Shown piece after piece: positions 8,432 to 17,562 of a DNA stretch of 64,000 bases. The notes below the pieces were generated by a model. It saw only the letters and a list, made by a program, of their open reading frames with translations, was not told where the DNA came from and did not search any database. The stretch comes from Marinobacter subterrani. Its GTDB lineage: Bacteria; Pseudomonadota; Gammaproteobacteria; Pseudomonadales; Oleiphilaceae. The translations under genes and the position numbers were made by a program. Location of the stretch: positions 496,001 to 560,000 of the forward strand of contig NZ_LFBU01000001.1 of assembly GCF_001045555.1 (NCBI RefSeq), in the 5' to 3' direction. Each line of letters begins with the position of its first letter. Within the stretch, counting starts at the first letter, position 1.

Positions 8432-8799
8432 GGCCGCAGAAGGGCTTTACACTGATCGAGGTGCTGGTCGCGCTGCTTGTTTTCAGCCTGATTGCGGCCG
8501 CCGCAGCCCAGGTAGGCAGCCAGTATATCTCCAGTTATGAAAGAATCCGGGATAAAACCCTGGCTAGTTGGCTGGCCGATAACCAGATCAACCAGATTCG
8601 TCTGGAGGAGGCGCTTCCCGGAATCTCGGAAAACTCCCGGGATACCGATTATGGCCCCCACCGATGGCAGGTAACAACGGTGGTTGCGGCGACAGCGGAG
8701 CCCAGTATGCGACGCGTTGAGGTCACGGTGGCACTTTATCTGGACGATCGTCCGGAGCCGGTGCCGGTTCACACTCTTTCTGCCTTCGTGGGGAAGTGA
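8428..8799 (+). CDS. gspI: Minor pseudopilin GspI
   Basis: A 123-residue minor pseudopilin. I chose the GTG at 8428, which overlaps the gspH stop and has CCAGGA upstream. The result is MRPQKG|FTLIEVLVALLVFSLIAAAAAQ, a short leader with the canonical cleavage Gly and Glu5. An upstream in-frame ATG at 8395 would give an unlikely long leader. The remaining domain includes NQINQIRLEEALPG and WQVTTVV. GspI forms the pseudopilus-tip complex with GspJ and GspK and is thought to nucleate its assembly. Its stop overlaps the gspJ start by 1 nt. Confidence 0.9.
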   Translation: MRPQKGFTLIEVLVALLVFSLIAAAAAQVGSQYISSYERIRDKTLASWLADNQINQIRLEEALPGISENSRDTDYGPHRWQVTTVVAATAEPSMRRVEVTVALYLDDRPEPVPVHTLSAFVGK

Positions 8800-9560
8800 T
8801 GGCCCTGGCGCATTCTCAACCGGTTTCCCGATCCGAACGCGGCTTCACCCTGTTGGAAGTGCTGATTGCCGTCACAATTACGGCGGTGATCGGCCTGGGG
8901 GTGTGGCAGGTGATAAGCGGCGTGGTGGGCTCCCGTGACCGCGTGAATGAGCTGGCGGAGCAGTTCAGCGGCCTGCAGCGCTCCATGCTGCTGCTCGAAC
9001 GGGACCTGTTGCAGGTTGTGAACCGGCCCGCCCGGGATATCTATGGCGATTTCAAGCCGGCGCTTTCCAGTCGTGAAGATGCATTCGCGCTACTACTGAC
9101 CCGCCAGGGCTGGCGCAACCCACTGGGTATCCGGCGCAGCGGCCTGCAGCGTGTTGCCTGGGAATACACCGGCAGCGAACTGCGCCGGCGCTATTGGCCG
9201 ATGGTGGATCAGGGCCAGGAAGAAAACAGTCGAGACCTGTTGCTGCTTGAGGGCGTTAAACGTTTCGATATCCGGTTTCTTGATGACAATCGCAACTGGC
9301 AGCCGGAATGGCCGACCGACGAGGTGTTGGCCGGCCTCACGCCGGGAAGCCGGCCGGACATACCATTGCCACTTGGAATTGAAATCACCCTTGAGCATGA
9401 GCGCTTCGGTACGCTGGTCAGAACTTTCGTACTGCCGGACTTCGATCCGGCCGGTGCCCAGGGCGCCATCAATCAGGCCAACCAGATGAACGGAGAGCCA
9501 GAGGAAACCCCGGAAGAACCCGCCGGCGCGACCGAAGGCGTTCCGGAGCAGGGGGGCTGA
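8799..9560 (+). CDS. gspJ: Minor pseudopilin GspJ
   Basis: A 253-residue minor pseudopilin. The leader MALAHSQPVSRSERG is followed by FTLLEVLIAVTITAVIGLGVW with Glu5. The globular part has the GspJ pattern LLLERDLLQVVNRPARD and DAFALLLTRQGWRNP, then the downstream region VKRFDIRFLDDNRNWQPEWP. The acidic, Pro-rich C-terminal tail (roughly the last 25 residues, GEPEETPEEPAGA) is longer than needed for the fold and may be flexible. ATG at 8799 overlaps the gspI stop, and GGGGA lies just upstream. A GTG at 8796 is the alternative. gspK follows 3 nt later. Confidence 0.9.
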   Translation: MALAHSQPVSRSERGFTLLEVLIAVTITAVIGLGVWQVISGVVGSRDRVNELAEQFSGLQRSMLLLERDLLQVVNRPARDIYGDFKPALSSREDAFALLLTRQGWRNPLGIRRSGLQRVAWEYTGSELRRRYWPMVDQGQEENSRDLLLLEGVKRFDIRFLDDNRNWQPEWPTDEVLAGLTPGSRPDIPLPLGIEITLEHERFGTLVRTFVLPDFDPAGAQGAINQANQMNGEPEETPEEPAGATEGVPEQGG

Positions 9561-9563
9561 CCC

Positions 9564-10574
9564 GTGGTAGAGAACGGCTCCGGTGTTGCCGGCAATAACC
9601 AGCGTGGCGTGGCGTTGATTATGGTACTTCTTGCCATGGCCCTGGTGGTGATGCTTGCGTCAGGAATGACCCAGCAACAGAGCATCCGGGTTTTCAAGGC
9701 CGGGCACTATCTGGCCCAGCAACAGGGCCAGAGCATTGCCCTCGGTGCCGAGGCCTTTGCGCGACAGGTTCTGCGCCGGGATTTCGAAGAAGACAAGGAA
9801 GACAGCCAGATGGTCGACACCCTGAAAGAATTCTGGGCCGCCAACGCCGCTGTTTTACCGCTGGATGAAAACGGTGTCGCCGAGGTACAGATCGATGGTC
9901 TTGGTGGGCGCCTGAATCTGAATGATCTGGTTGACGCCAGCGGCCAGGTTAATACGTTGGCCCGCGACCGTTTTGTTCGGCTGTTTGCCGCCCTGGGAAT
10001 TACCGCCGTATCGGTCGACTCGCTGATCGACTGGATTGACCCGAACGACCAGACAGTGACGGCCTATGGCGCCGAGGACGGCCAGTACCTGATGGCCGAC
10101 CCCGGCTACCGTGCCGGGAATCAGCCCTTTACCAGCGTGACCGAACTTCGCCTGATCGAAGGCATGACCGAGGAAATCTATCAGGCCCTGAGGCCCCATG
10201 TCGCTGCGCTTCCGGTGTTCGGCGCCGGCATTAACGTGAATACCGCCACGGCGATGGTCATTCGCTCGCTTCATGAAGAACTGACGGATGCCCAGGCTAA
10301 GTCTATTCTTGAGAAGCGGGAAGAAGATCCTTTCGAGAATCTTCAGGACTTCCTGGCATTGCCGGAGTTTGCCGGCCTGGGGCTCAATTCCGCCGGCCTG
10401 GGTTTGCAGACCCGCTTTTTTGAAGTTGCCTCGAGGATTACCTACGATAACCGGGTCGTGAATATGGTCAGTACCGTTTACCGGAACCCGGAAGGAGAAG
10501 TCCGAACGGTTCACAGGGATATCGGGCAGAAAAACCGAATCACCAAAGAACCTTATACCGTTTCAGAAGGATAG
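9564..10574 (+). CDS. gspK: Type II pseudopilin-like tip protein GspK
   Basis: A 336-residue protein with a GTG start. Its prepilin-like N terminus, NQRG|VALIMVLLAMALVVMLASGM, lacks Glu5, as is normal for GspK. The large globular domain contains VAEVQIDGLGGRLNLNDLVD, VDSLIDWIDPNDQTVTAYGAED and INVNTATAMVIRSL, the helical inserts and helix-hairpin-helix-like segment seen in GspK proteins. GspK caps the pseudopilus together with GspI and GspJ. The start follows a G-rich stretch at the end of gspJ, and gspL starts 2 nt after the stop. Confidence 0.93.
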   Translation: MVENGSGVAGNNQRGVALIMVLLAMALVVMLASGMTQQQSIRVFKAGHYLAQQQGQSIALGAEAFARQVLRRDFEEDKEDSQMVDTLKEFWAANAAVLPLDENGVAEVQIDGLGGRLNLNDLVDASGQVNTLARDRFVRLFAALGITAVSVDSLIDWIDPNDQTVTAYGAEDGQYLMADPGYRAGNQPFTSVTELRLIEGMTEEIYQALRPHVAALPVFGAGINVNTATAMVIRSLHEELTDAQAKSILEKREEDPFENLQDFLALPEFAGLGLNSAGLGLQTRFFEVASRITYDNRVVNMVSTVYRNPEGEVRTVHRDIGQKNRITKEPYTVSEG

Positions 10575-10576
10575 CC

Positions 10577-11881
10577 ATGTCGTACCGCCTTTATGTCCGC
10601 CCGACACCGCCGTTCGCGGACGCTGATCAGGACCCCCATGCCCAGATGTTCAACTGGGTGCTGCACGATGCCAGTGGCGACATTCAGGCCCATGGTACGG
10701 GAGACAGCCGCGTTAACATTGAGCAGACTCTTGGCCAGAACGCCCTGGACAATGTACTGCTGATTGGCCTGATTCCGGGCGAGGAGGCTCTGTTCTGCCT
10801 GGCTGACATTCCCGCCAGGCAAACTCGCTTTATCCAGCAGGCATTGCCCTACGCCGTTGAAGAGCAGATTGCCCAGGATATTGATGCGGTTCATCTGGCA
10901 CTGGGCAGCCATACCGACCAGGGCTTTCGAGTTGCCGCAATTGACCGTGGGCGCATGGCACAGTGGATGACGCTGTTCAGTGGCTGGGATCACGTTCAGC
11001 TTGACGCGATTTTTGCCGATGCGTCTCTTTTACCGCACACCGCCGGCGGGTGGTCGATCTGCCTGGATGGCGATACCGCGATGATGGTCAGCAATCGGGG
11101 AGAGTGGCTGAGCATGCAATCGGCCAACCTTGGCATGTTCGTGCACACGCTTGCGGCCCCCTCCGCGGAGGAAGTGGTGGTGGAAATCCCTGTCACGCTT
11201 TACGGTACCAACGCGGAGTTTTCGCTTCACCAGGCGGGTATTGGTGAGCTGGAGGCGTCTGGTCGCCTTGCGGTTCAACAGGAAATCATCGAACTGATGC
11301 CGCTTGAACTGCTGGCCTACGCCCATCACCACCACCTGTGTGAGCCGGTCAATCTTTGCCAGGGACTGTTTTCGGTGATGTCTGGCAAAACCAGCCCGCT
11401 GAAACCCTGGAAGCCTCTTATTGCGGTAGCTGCGGTCTGGTTTACCATTCAGGTAACCCTGCAGGCGGGCATGGGGTTCTATTATCAGGACCAGGCCGAA
11501 GCGCTGGAAAGCAATGCCATGGCTATCTACCGGGAAGCCTTTCCCACTGACCGCCGGACCCATGCCGGCAATGTCAGGCGGGTGATTGAGGGGCAGCTCA
11601 GAGTGGCCGGCACAAGTGGCCCGGAAATGGGCTTTATTACGCTGATGGAGTACACCGGCGAGCAGTACGCGCGCTTGCCAGGCAGCCAGTCGGTTAATTT
11701 CAATTCGGTCAATTATAGCCGTTCCCGGGGCGAACTGATTGTGGATGTGCGGGCCGACAGCTACGAACGCCTCAGCGCCCTGCGTAACGGCCTTGCCAGC
11801 AAGGGGCTTGAGGCCCAGATCGGCTCGGTAGTGAATGAATCCACTGGCGCCCGCGGTCGCCTGACTGTCTCCGGGGGTTAA
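10577..11881 (+). CDS. gspL: Type II secretion inner-membrane protein GspL
   Basis: A 434-residue bitopic protein. The N-terminal cytoplasmic part (about 1-270) has the actin-like fold pattern of GspL, with LIGLIPGEEALFCLADIPAR and QALPYAVEEQIAQDIDAVHLALG. One membrane helix follows (about 280-303, LIAVAAVWFTIQVTLQAGMGFYY), then a periplasmic ferredoxin-like domain. GspL recruits GspE to the platform and pairs with GspM. The length and topology are normal for the family. gspM starts 4 nt after the stop. Confidence 0.92.
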   Translation: MSYRLYVRPTPPFADADQDPHAQMFNWVLHDASGDIQAHGTGDSRVNIEQTLGQNALDNVLLIGLIPGEEALFCLADIPARQTRFIQQALPYAVEEQIAQDIDAVHLALGSHTDQGFRVAAIDRGRMAQWMTLFSGWDHVQLDAIFADASLLPHTAGGWSICLDGDTAMMVSNRGEWLSMQSANLGMFVHTLAAPSAEEVVVEIPVTLYGTNAEFSLHQAGIGELEASGRLAVQQEIIELMPLELLAYAHHHHLCEPVNLCQGLFSVMSGKTSPLKPWKPLIAVAAVWFTIQVTLQAGMGFYYQDQAEALESNAMAIYREAFPTDRRTHAGNVRRVIEGQLRVAGTSGPEMGFITLMEYTGEQYARLPGSQSVNFNSVNYSRSRGELIVDVRADSYERLSALRNGLASKGLEAQIGSVVNESTGARGRLTVSGG

Positions 11882-11885
11882 GGTC

Positions 11886-12416
11886 ATGCTTTCCAGAATC
11901 AAGGATCAGCCGGCGGTGGGCAAACTGATTGCCCAGTACGACCAGTTACCAAGGCGAGACCAGCAGGCCCTGATGGTACTTGCGCTCGCGGTCTTTGTCG
12001 GCATTCTTTACTTTGCGGTGTGGCGCCCGTCGGCGGACTTTTATGATCAGTCGTTGAGTGCCCGGAATAATGCCGCCGAGCTGCTGGCCTGGGTGCAGGC
12101 CAACGAACAGACCATCAAGCGGCTCGGTAATTCCGGTGGCAGCAGCGGATCGGCGGTCGCAGACAAGCCAGAAGACGGTCGCGCGTTGATGGCGCTGGTT
12201 ACCCGGTCTGCCGATGAAGCTGGCCTCTCACTGCAGCGTTTTGAGCCGGGCGGTGAGGGTGCCATTCGGGTCTGGCTTGAAAATGTCCCGTTCGCACAGG
12301 TTGCAGCGTGGCTTGAGAATCTGAAAACGAACCATGGCGTAACAGTTGATCAGGCGGCCCTGGACAGGGCCAGTGAGCCCGGGTGGGTGTCCGCCCGCCT
12401 TACACTGACCATCTGA
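11886..12416 (+). CDS. gspM: Type II secretion inner-membrane protein GspM
   Basis: A 176-residue bitopic protein with a short cytoplasmic N terminus, a membrane helix at about 30-47 (QALMVLALAVFVGILYFAVW) and a periplasmic domain. The end, VWLENVPFAQVAAWLENLKTNHGVTVDQAALDRAS, carries the typical GspM pattern. GspM binds GspL in the platform. It is the last T2SS gene here: no gspN follows, and a hairpin lies just downstream, so the operon probably ends at this point. The prepilin peptidase gspO is also not in this window. Confidence 0.92.
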   Translation: MLSRIKDQPAVGKLIAQYDQLPRRDQQALMVLALAVFVGILYFAVWRPSADFYDQSLSARNNAAELLAWVQANEQTIKRLGNSGGSSGSAVADKPEDGRALMALVTRSADEAGLSLQRFEPGGEGAIRVWLENVPFAQVAAWLENLKTNHGVTVDQAALDRASEPGWVSARLTLTI

Positions 12417-12430
12417 TTCTGAATAACAGA

Positions 12431-12450
12431 TTCCGGGCCGGTGCCCGGAA
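12431..12450 (+). terminator. Hairpin after gspM
   Basis: A perfect 8-bp stem TTCCGGGC / GCCCGGAA with a CGGT loop lies 14 nt after the gspM stop and ends 21 nt before the next start. There is no T-run, so it may be a weak terminator or an mRNA-stabilising 3' hairpin for the T2SS transcript. Confidence 0.45.
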
Positions 12451-12471
12451 CTGACGCAGGAGAGGAAAGCG

Positions 12472-13143
12472 ATGAGCGAGGGCAGCGACAACAGGAACCA
12501 ACCCGAGCCGGCCATTGTTCGCCTGGACGACAGCGCGCGCAATGAAGCCAGATCCATACTTTTTCATGCTTACCGGAACGAACCGACCTTCCAGTATCTG
12601 TTTGATCACCGCCGTCCGGGGTATGACCAGCGAGTTCGGGCCACGGTCCGGGAGCTGATTGACCTGTATATCGAGCTCAATCAGGACGCCATCGGGGTGA
12701 TGGTCAACGACACCCTCGTTGCCGTGGCGTTCATCGGTGATCCGGAGCTCCGGATGAACCTGGCAGACCAGTTCAGTTGGCGCATCCGTATGGTGCTGAC
12801 CACCGGCTTTGCCTCTACGCGCCGCTATCTGGATTACCATGAGAAAATCCGCGACATGCTGCCGCAGCCCCAGGCCCATCAACTGCCTTTGATGGGAGTG
12901 AACCCCAAATACCAGAACCGGGGCTACGGCCGGTTGTTGCTGAAAACAGTGGAAAGGCTTTGTGCAGAAAATCCGCAGGGCAGCGGGCTGGTACTGGATA
13001 CCGGAAACAGCCGATATCTGCCGTTCTACGAATCCGAAGGGTTCCGGAGCCTTGGCAAGATCCGGCTAGGAGATTTCGAGGATCACATATTGTTCCGGGA
13101 AGTGGCCCCGGAGACCAAAGCGGCCGCAACAGGCCAAACCTGA
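12472..13143 (+). CDS. GNAT family N-acetyltransferase
   Basis: A 223-residue protein with the acetyl-CoA-binding motif of the GNAT fold at about 143-155 (MGVNPKYQNRGYGRLLLKTVE, containing Q-N-R-G-Y-G). The C-terminal beta strand region LDTGNSRYLPFYESEGFRSLG is typical of small-molecule acetyltransferases of this family. The substrate cannot be told from sequence. GGAGAGG 8 nt upstream of the ATG supports the start. It lies between the T2SS operon and glutathione reductase, with 24 nt to the latter, and may be co-transcribed with it. Confidence 0.85.
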   Translation: MSEGSDNRNQPEPAIVRLDDSARNEARSILFHAYRNEPTFQYLFDHRRPGYDQRVRATVRELIDLYIELNQDAIGVMVNDTLVAVAFIGDPELRMNLADQFSWRIRMVLTTGFASTRRYLDYHEKIRDMLPQPQAHQLPLMGVNPKYQNRGYGRLLLKTVERLCAENPQGSGLVLDTGNSRYLPFYESEGFRSLGKIRLGDFEDHILFREVAPETKAAATGQT

Positions 13144-13167
13144 TTGTAACTCTTAACGGGAGAAGCT

Positions 13168-14529
13168 GTGTCTGAACAGCGGGATTTTGATCTGATTGTT
13201 ATCGGAGCGGGCTCCGGTGGGGTTCGACTGGCCCGGATGTCTGCCCAGCGTGGCGCCTCGGTTGCTGTCGTCGAATCGCGGTACCTCGGGGGAACCTGCG
13301 TCAACGTGGGGTGTGTGCCCAAAAAGCTGTTTGTCTATGGCGCCCACGTTCACGATGAACTGGAAGACGCCGCCGGTTACGGCTGGAAGGTACCGCTGGA
13401 TGACGTCAGTTTCGACTGGCCCAAACTGGTCGCCAACAAGAATGCCGAGATTGAACGCCTGAACGGCATTTACGGCCGCCTGCTTGAAAATGCCGGGGTT
13501 ACCATTATCGACGGAACGGCCTCGCTCGCCGATGCCCATACGGTGGTGGTTGGCGACCAATCCTACACGGCAAAGCACATCACCGTGGCAACCGGAAGCT
13601 GGCCGGTCGTTCCGGACGTTCCCGGCAAGGAATGCATTCTCACCTCCAACGAAATGTTCTACCTGCCCCAGTTGCCCAAGCAGGCCGTTGTGTGGGGCGG
13701 TGGCTATATTGCTGTTGAGTTTGCCGGCATTCTGGCCGGGCTTGGGGTGGAGACCACGCTGCTGTATCGGGGAGATCTGTTCCTTCGCGGTTTCGACGGT
13801 GATATCCGCAGGTTCACGGAACAGGAAATGCGCAAGAAGGGGATCAATCTCCAGTTCGGCGTAACCATCGAATCGGTGGAGGCTGACAATGCCCATTACC
13901 GGGTTCAGCTAAGTAACGGCGAGGTGATGGAAACCGGCCTGGTAATGGCGGCAACCGGGCGGCGGGCTCTGGTCGACGGGTTGGGGCTTACCGATCTGGG
14001 GGTCCAACTGAGTGCCTCCGGCCATGTGGTCGTCGATGACCATTTCCAGACCGCGGTTCCCTCAATTACCGCACTGGGTGACGTGATTGGTACTCCGCAA
14101 TTGACTCCGGTGGCGCTGGCGCAGGGCATGGTGCTCAGCAGGCGCCTGTTTGGAGACGGCCAGGGCGACATGGATTATTCGGCGATTCCGACGGCGGTGT
14201 TCTGCCAGCCCAACATTGGTACCGTTGGCCTGACCGAAGAGCAGGCCCGGGAGGCAGGGCACCGCCTTCGGATTTACCGGTCCGAGTTCCGCCCGATGAA
14301 ATACACCCTCAGTGGCCGCGAGGAACGGAGCCTGATGAAACTGGTGGTGGACGACGAAACCGATAAGGTCCTCGGCGCCCATATGGTCGGGCCGGATGCC
14401 GGCGAGATAACCCAGGGGCTTGCCGTAGCCATCAAGGCTGGTGCCACCAAGGCCCAGTTTGACGCCACGCTGGGGATTCATCCGACGTCAGCGGAGGAGT
14501 TTGTCACCATGAGGGAGCCGGTGGCCTGA
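13168..14529 (+). CDS. gor: Glutathione-disulfide reductase
   Basis: A 453-residue flavoprotein disulfide reductase with a GTG start preceded by GGGAGA. It has the FAD motif [10 protein letters not shown] (about 10-19) and the redox-active disulfide [15 protein letters not shown] (about 38-52). The NADPH-binding fold is [17 protein letters not shown] (about 175-192), followed by [11 protein letters not shown], whose arginines fit NADPH preference. The C-terminal [11 protein letters not shown] contains the catalytic His of the dimer partner. These features together point to glutathione reductase rather than lipoamide dehydrogenase or mercuric reductase. It regenerates GSH in the cytoplasm. Confidence 0.92.
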   Translation: MSEQRDFDLIVIGAGSGGVRLARMSAQRGASVAVVESRYLGGTCVNVGCVPKKLFVYGAHVHDELEDAAGYGWKVPLDDVSFDWPKLVANKNAEIERLNGIYGRLLENAGVTIIDGTASLADAHTVVVGDQSYTAKHITVATGSWPVVPDVPGKECILTSNEMFYLPQLPKQAVVWGGGYIAVEFAGILAGLGVETTLLYRGDLFLRGFDGDIRRFTEQEMRKKGINLQFGVTIESVEADNAHYRVQLSNGEVMETGLVMAATGRRALVDGLGLTDLGVQLSASGHVVVDDHFQTAVPSITALGDVIGTPQLTPVALAQGMVLSRRLFGDGQGDMDYSAIPTAVFCQPNIGTVGLTEEQAREAGHRLRIYRSEFRPMKYTLSGREERSLMKLVVDDETDKVLGAHMVGPDAGEITQGLAVAIKAGATKAQFDATLGIHPTSAEEFVTMREPVA

Positions 14530-14573
14530 ACCTGCCTGGCATCTCCACTTGCAGGTTCCCGTAATCTCTATCA

Positions 14574-14593
14574 GGCGCCCAGGGAAGGGCGCC
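14574..14593. terminator. Hairpin between convergent gor and the sensor kinase gene
   Basis: A 7-bp stem GGCGCCC / GGGCGCC with an AGGGAA loop sits in the 73-bp gap between convergent genes. A second stem, AACCTGC (14529-14535) / GCAGGTT (14551-14557), lies just before it. Neither has a clear T-run, but tandem hairpins between convergent genes suggest bidirectional termination. Confidence 0.45.
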
Positions 14594-14602
14594 AACCCTC
14601 CT

Positions 14603-16546
14603 TCAGAGCTGCAGCCAACGGCTCAGGGCTTCGCGCAGGTTTTCCTTCCTGACTGGCTTGGCCAGATAATCGTTCATCCCACAGTCAAGGCAGCTTTTTT
14701 CAGTACCTGCGAGCACATCGGCGGTCAGGGCAATGATTGGTGTACCTGACTGGCCGTTACTCTGTTCCCACTCCCGGATGTATCGGGTGGCCTCATAACC
14801 ATCCATGACCGGCATCTGGCAGTCCATCAGGATTACATCGTAGCCGGCGTGATTGGTCGTTACCTTCTCCAGAGCTTCCTTGCCATTGCTGGCAGAATCG
14901 GTAACAAAGCCCAGCCGGTTGAGCATGGCTGTGGCAACTCGCTGGTTCACCGGGTTGTCCTCCACGACCAGAGCATGGCTGACGCCGTTGACCGTTTCCC
15001 TCGGCTGGACGCTGACTGAAGCCGCCTGGGTTCGGGAATTGGCGAGCTCGAAGGGCAGCTCAAAACGGAACGACGAGCCTTTTCCGAGGTCGGTCTCAAC
15101 CTGTATATGACCGCCCATCAGCTCCACCAGGCGCTGCGCCAGCGATAGCCCCATTCCCGTGCCGCCATGCTGCCGGGCATTGCCGCCGTCAAGCTGTTCG
15201 AAGGATTTAAAAATGTCGCCCAGCCGCTCAGCCGGAATGCCCGAACCGGAGTCGCTCACAGAGCAGTTCAGAATGAGGCAGTTCTCGTCCAGGGCAACAC
15301 AGCCGGCCTGGATATTGATAAAGCCGTCTCCGGTAAACTTGATGGCATTATCGATGAGCCCAGCGAGCACCTGTCGAAGGCGCGCCGGATCCCCCGTTAC
15401 CCGGGGTGTATCGGGCCAGTCGCCATAGAACTTGAGGTTCAGGGCCAGACCCTGCTGTTCCGCCACGTGCCGGTAGGTGGCGGTGCAGTTCGAAATGAGC
15501 TGCCTGAGGTCAAACTCCTGGGTTTCCAGCTCCAGTATTCCGCTGTCAATCCGGGAATAGTCGAGAATGTCGCCGATCACCGTCAACAGGTCCTCGGTGG
15601 ACTGGCGTGCCGTGGTGAGGTAATCGCGCTGGCGGGTGCTGAGCGGCTCTTCCTGGACCAGATCAACCATGCCGAGCACTCCGTTGAGGGGTGTACGCAG
15701 CTCATGGCTCATCGTTGCAAGAAACTCGGATTTCGCCTGGCTGGCCATTTCTGCTTTTTCGCGCATGCTTTCAGACGCCGCCAGAGTCTGGTCCCTGGCG
15801 GCCTTCAAGTCTGCCAGGTGGGTTGCCAACTGGTTCAGCTGTCTCTCGATGGCGACAACCTCCCGGGAGGTCTGATGGGTATCCAGCGGTCGTTCCTGAT
15901 AATCGCCGTCGGTCAATTTGCCAATCCTGCCCGCGAGGTCGCGGATAGGAGAGAGAATAGCGCTCAGGAAATGATTGATGATCAGGATAGTGAACAGAAG
16001 CAGCGCCAAACCTACCGCCATGGAGGTCCAGATAATGTCCTGGCGTCGGTCAGCCAGCACATCCGTGCTGACACCTACCTGTACTGTACCGACTCGCAGT
16101 GCGCCCGAGCCAAAGCCATAATCCGGCTCAAACCACTCCGTGGCGCGTTCTGAACCAATTTCCAGTGGTTGCTGGAGGATTTCTGCTTCATAAACCTGAT
16201 AACCCTCGGGATCGTCCTGCAGTTTGACTGGCCCATGAGACACGAAGCCGATCTGCTCACCAATAACATCGGACACCCGTATCCAGTCCGCCCTGCTCCG
16301 TCTCAGGGAACGGGACAGAATCTGATCCAGCGCGTTTGCGTTGCCCGAGACAACCGCGTATTCAAGAGCCGGCGCAAGGCTGTCTGCAAGCATTTGGCTA
16401 CTCTCGGACAGATCCCGTCGGGCGTCTTCGAGCCTGGCCGACGTAAAGAACGACATCAGCACAATGAACATGACAACGGCAGGAAGGGCACCGAGTAACA
16501 GCAGTTTCCTGGACAGCGGGCGCTGTTGCCTGGGACTGTTATTCAT
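14603..16546 (-). CDS. Hybrid sensor histidine kinase with C-terminal receiver domain
   Basis: A 647-residue inner-membrane kinase. Membrane helix 1 is at about 14-34 and helix 2 at about 171-192, enclosing a periplasmic sensor domain of about 135 residues. A HAMP linker follows (about 193-250, ILSPIRDLAGRIGKLTDGDY). The dimerisation/phosphoacceptor domain has FLATMSHELRTPLNG with His281. The ATPase domain has DNAIKFT and HGGTGMGLSLAQRLVE. The receiver domain near the C terminus has DCQMPVMDGYEATR with phosphoacceptor Asp575. No Hpt domain is fused, so a separate Hpt protein is expected. The gene overlaps the preceding binding-protein gene by 8 nt and lies downstream of a TonB receptor, suggesting that it senses what these proteins capture. 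Confidence 0.9.
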   Translation of the reverse strand: MNNSPRQQRPLSRKLLLLGALPAVVMFIVLMSFFTSARLEDARRDLSESSQMLADSLAPALEYAVVSGNANALDQILSRSLRRSRADWIRVSDVIGEQIGFVSHGPVKLQDDPEGYQVYEAEILQQPLEIGSERATEWFEPDYGFGSGALRVGTVQVGVSTDVLADRRQDIIWTSMAVGLALLLFTILIINHFLSAILSPIRDLAGRIGKLTDGDYQERPLDTHQTSREVVAIERQLNQLATHLADLKAARDQTLAASESMREKAEMASQAKSEFLATMSHELRTPLNGVLGMVDLVQEEPLSTRQRDYLTTARQSTEDLLTVIGDILDYSRIDSGILELETQEFDLRQLISNCTATYRHVAEQQGLALNLKFYGDWPDTPRVTGDPARLRQVLAGLIDNAIKFTGDGFINIQAGCVALDENCLILNCSVSDSGSGIPAERLGDIFKSFEQLDGGNARQHGGTGMGLSLAQRLVELMGGHIQVETDLGKGSSFRFELPFELANSRTQAASVSVQPRETVNGVSHALVVEDNPVNQRVATAMLNRLGFVTDSASNGKEALEKVTTNHAGYDVILMDCQMPVMDGYEATRYIREWEQSNGQSGTPIIALTADVLAGTEKSCLDCGMNDYLAKPVRKENLREALSRWLQL

Positions 16547-17528
16547 CGGAAGTCTCCCCGTTGGTGTCCAGGTACTGATTGACCGTACGGGCGATCTCCT
16601 CCCGATCCGGCAGGGGGATATTCAGGGAGCGCCCGACCTGCTTGTTGATGGCCACTTTATACTGCCGGGGATAGGAGGGAAGCGGGAGTTTCCCCGTCTT
16701 CTGGTAGGTTTCGACAAACTCGCTCGCCAACTGGACGATTTCCGAAAAAGGTGCGTAGCTTGAAGCCAGCGATCCTGCCTGCACGTAAGCCTGGGTTGGG
16801 CCGATAACAATCTTGTTCCGGCGATAGGCTGTCAGAAGGATGTGTTTGATGGTTCTGGGGTTGTAGATGGCGCTGTCCGGCGCCGCCAGCAGGAAGTCGC
16901 CATAGCCCAGTGCCCTTACCAGCGTGGGGATCAGGCTGTCCCTGTCATCCACCAGGAACACCCTCGCTGACATTCCATAGGCCGGAAGCTGGTCAATGAG
17001 TGGCTGGTACAGCTCAACGGATTCCGGAGTGGCAAGCAGGGCAATGTCGGTTGCCTGGGGAAGGATGGCCTTCCCCGTCAGCGCCTGCCGAATCAGCGGC
17101 ACGTCGTAAAAAACTCCGGAAATCTGGCCCGGCGCCCGGATGGCATAGTCGTCCAGGAAGTCGCGTTCGGTCAGCAGGGAAACAATCGGCGCATCAGGGT
17201 TTGCCTGTCTGACTCTGGAGAATGCGCTCGATCCGATGGTGATCACCACCGAGTCTGTGACCGCCGCGACCTGGTCAACGCCGATGGCCTCAAGCGAGAT
17301 CTGTTCATCCAGATGCTCAACAAGCAGATTTTTGATGTGTTGGTCCAACGCGTCATTGCCAGACCCCACGAAGTATACGGTTTGCGGGATGGTTTCCCCC
17401 GCCGATAGAGGTTGACTGGCGAGGCCCAGTAATATTAGCGGCAGCAGGATCATAGAGGGCAAGTAGTCTCGAGCGAGCCTGCGTGCCGTCCAAATCAATG
17501 ATGCAAACCAATATGTGTGCGTTGTCAT
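16539..17528 (-). CDS. Periplasmic substrate-binding protein, ABC_sub_bind-like
   Basis: A 329-residue secreted protein. The signal peptide ends around LASQPLSA|GETIPQ after a hydrophobic stretch (SMILLPLILLGLA). The mature part resembles solute-binding proteins of the ABC_sub_bind/TrpX type (VITIGSSAFSRVRQANPDAPIVSLLTERDF, DIALLATPESVELYQPLIDQL). I chose the ATG at 17526-17528, with AGGA close upstream. An upstream in-frame start at 17642 would begin inside the TonB receptor gene. No permease or ABC ATPase gene is nearby. The 8-nt overlap with the hybrid kinase gene suggests that the protein presents a ligand to the kinase rather than to a transporter. The ligand is unknown. Confidence 0.75.
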   Translation of the reverse strand: MTTHTYWFASLIWTARRLARDYLPSMILLPLILLGLASQPLSAGETIPQTVYFVGSGNDALDQHIKNLLVEHLDEQISLEAIGVDQVAAVTDSVVITIGSSAFSRVRQANPDAPIVSLLTERDFLDDYAIRAPGQISGVFYDVPLIRQALTGKAILPQATDIALLATPESVELYQPLIDQLPAYGMSARVFLVDDRDSLIPTLVRALGYGDFLLAAPDSAIYNPRTIKHILLTAYRRNKIVIGPTQAYVQAGSLASSYAPFSEIVQLASEFVETYQKTGKLPLPSYPRQYKVAINKQVGRSLNIPLPDREEIARTVNQYLDTNGETSDE

Positions 17529-17562
17529 ACCATCCTGGGTTAAGACTTGTCCCTTGAGAAGC

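Noticed and set aside
15167..16153. A 328-codon open frame on the plus strand
   Set aside because: It is antisense to the hybrid histidine kinase, whose domains are all in order on the minus strand.
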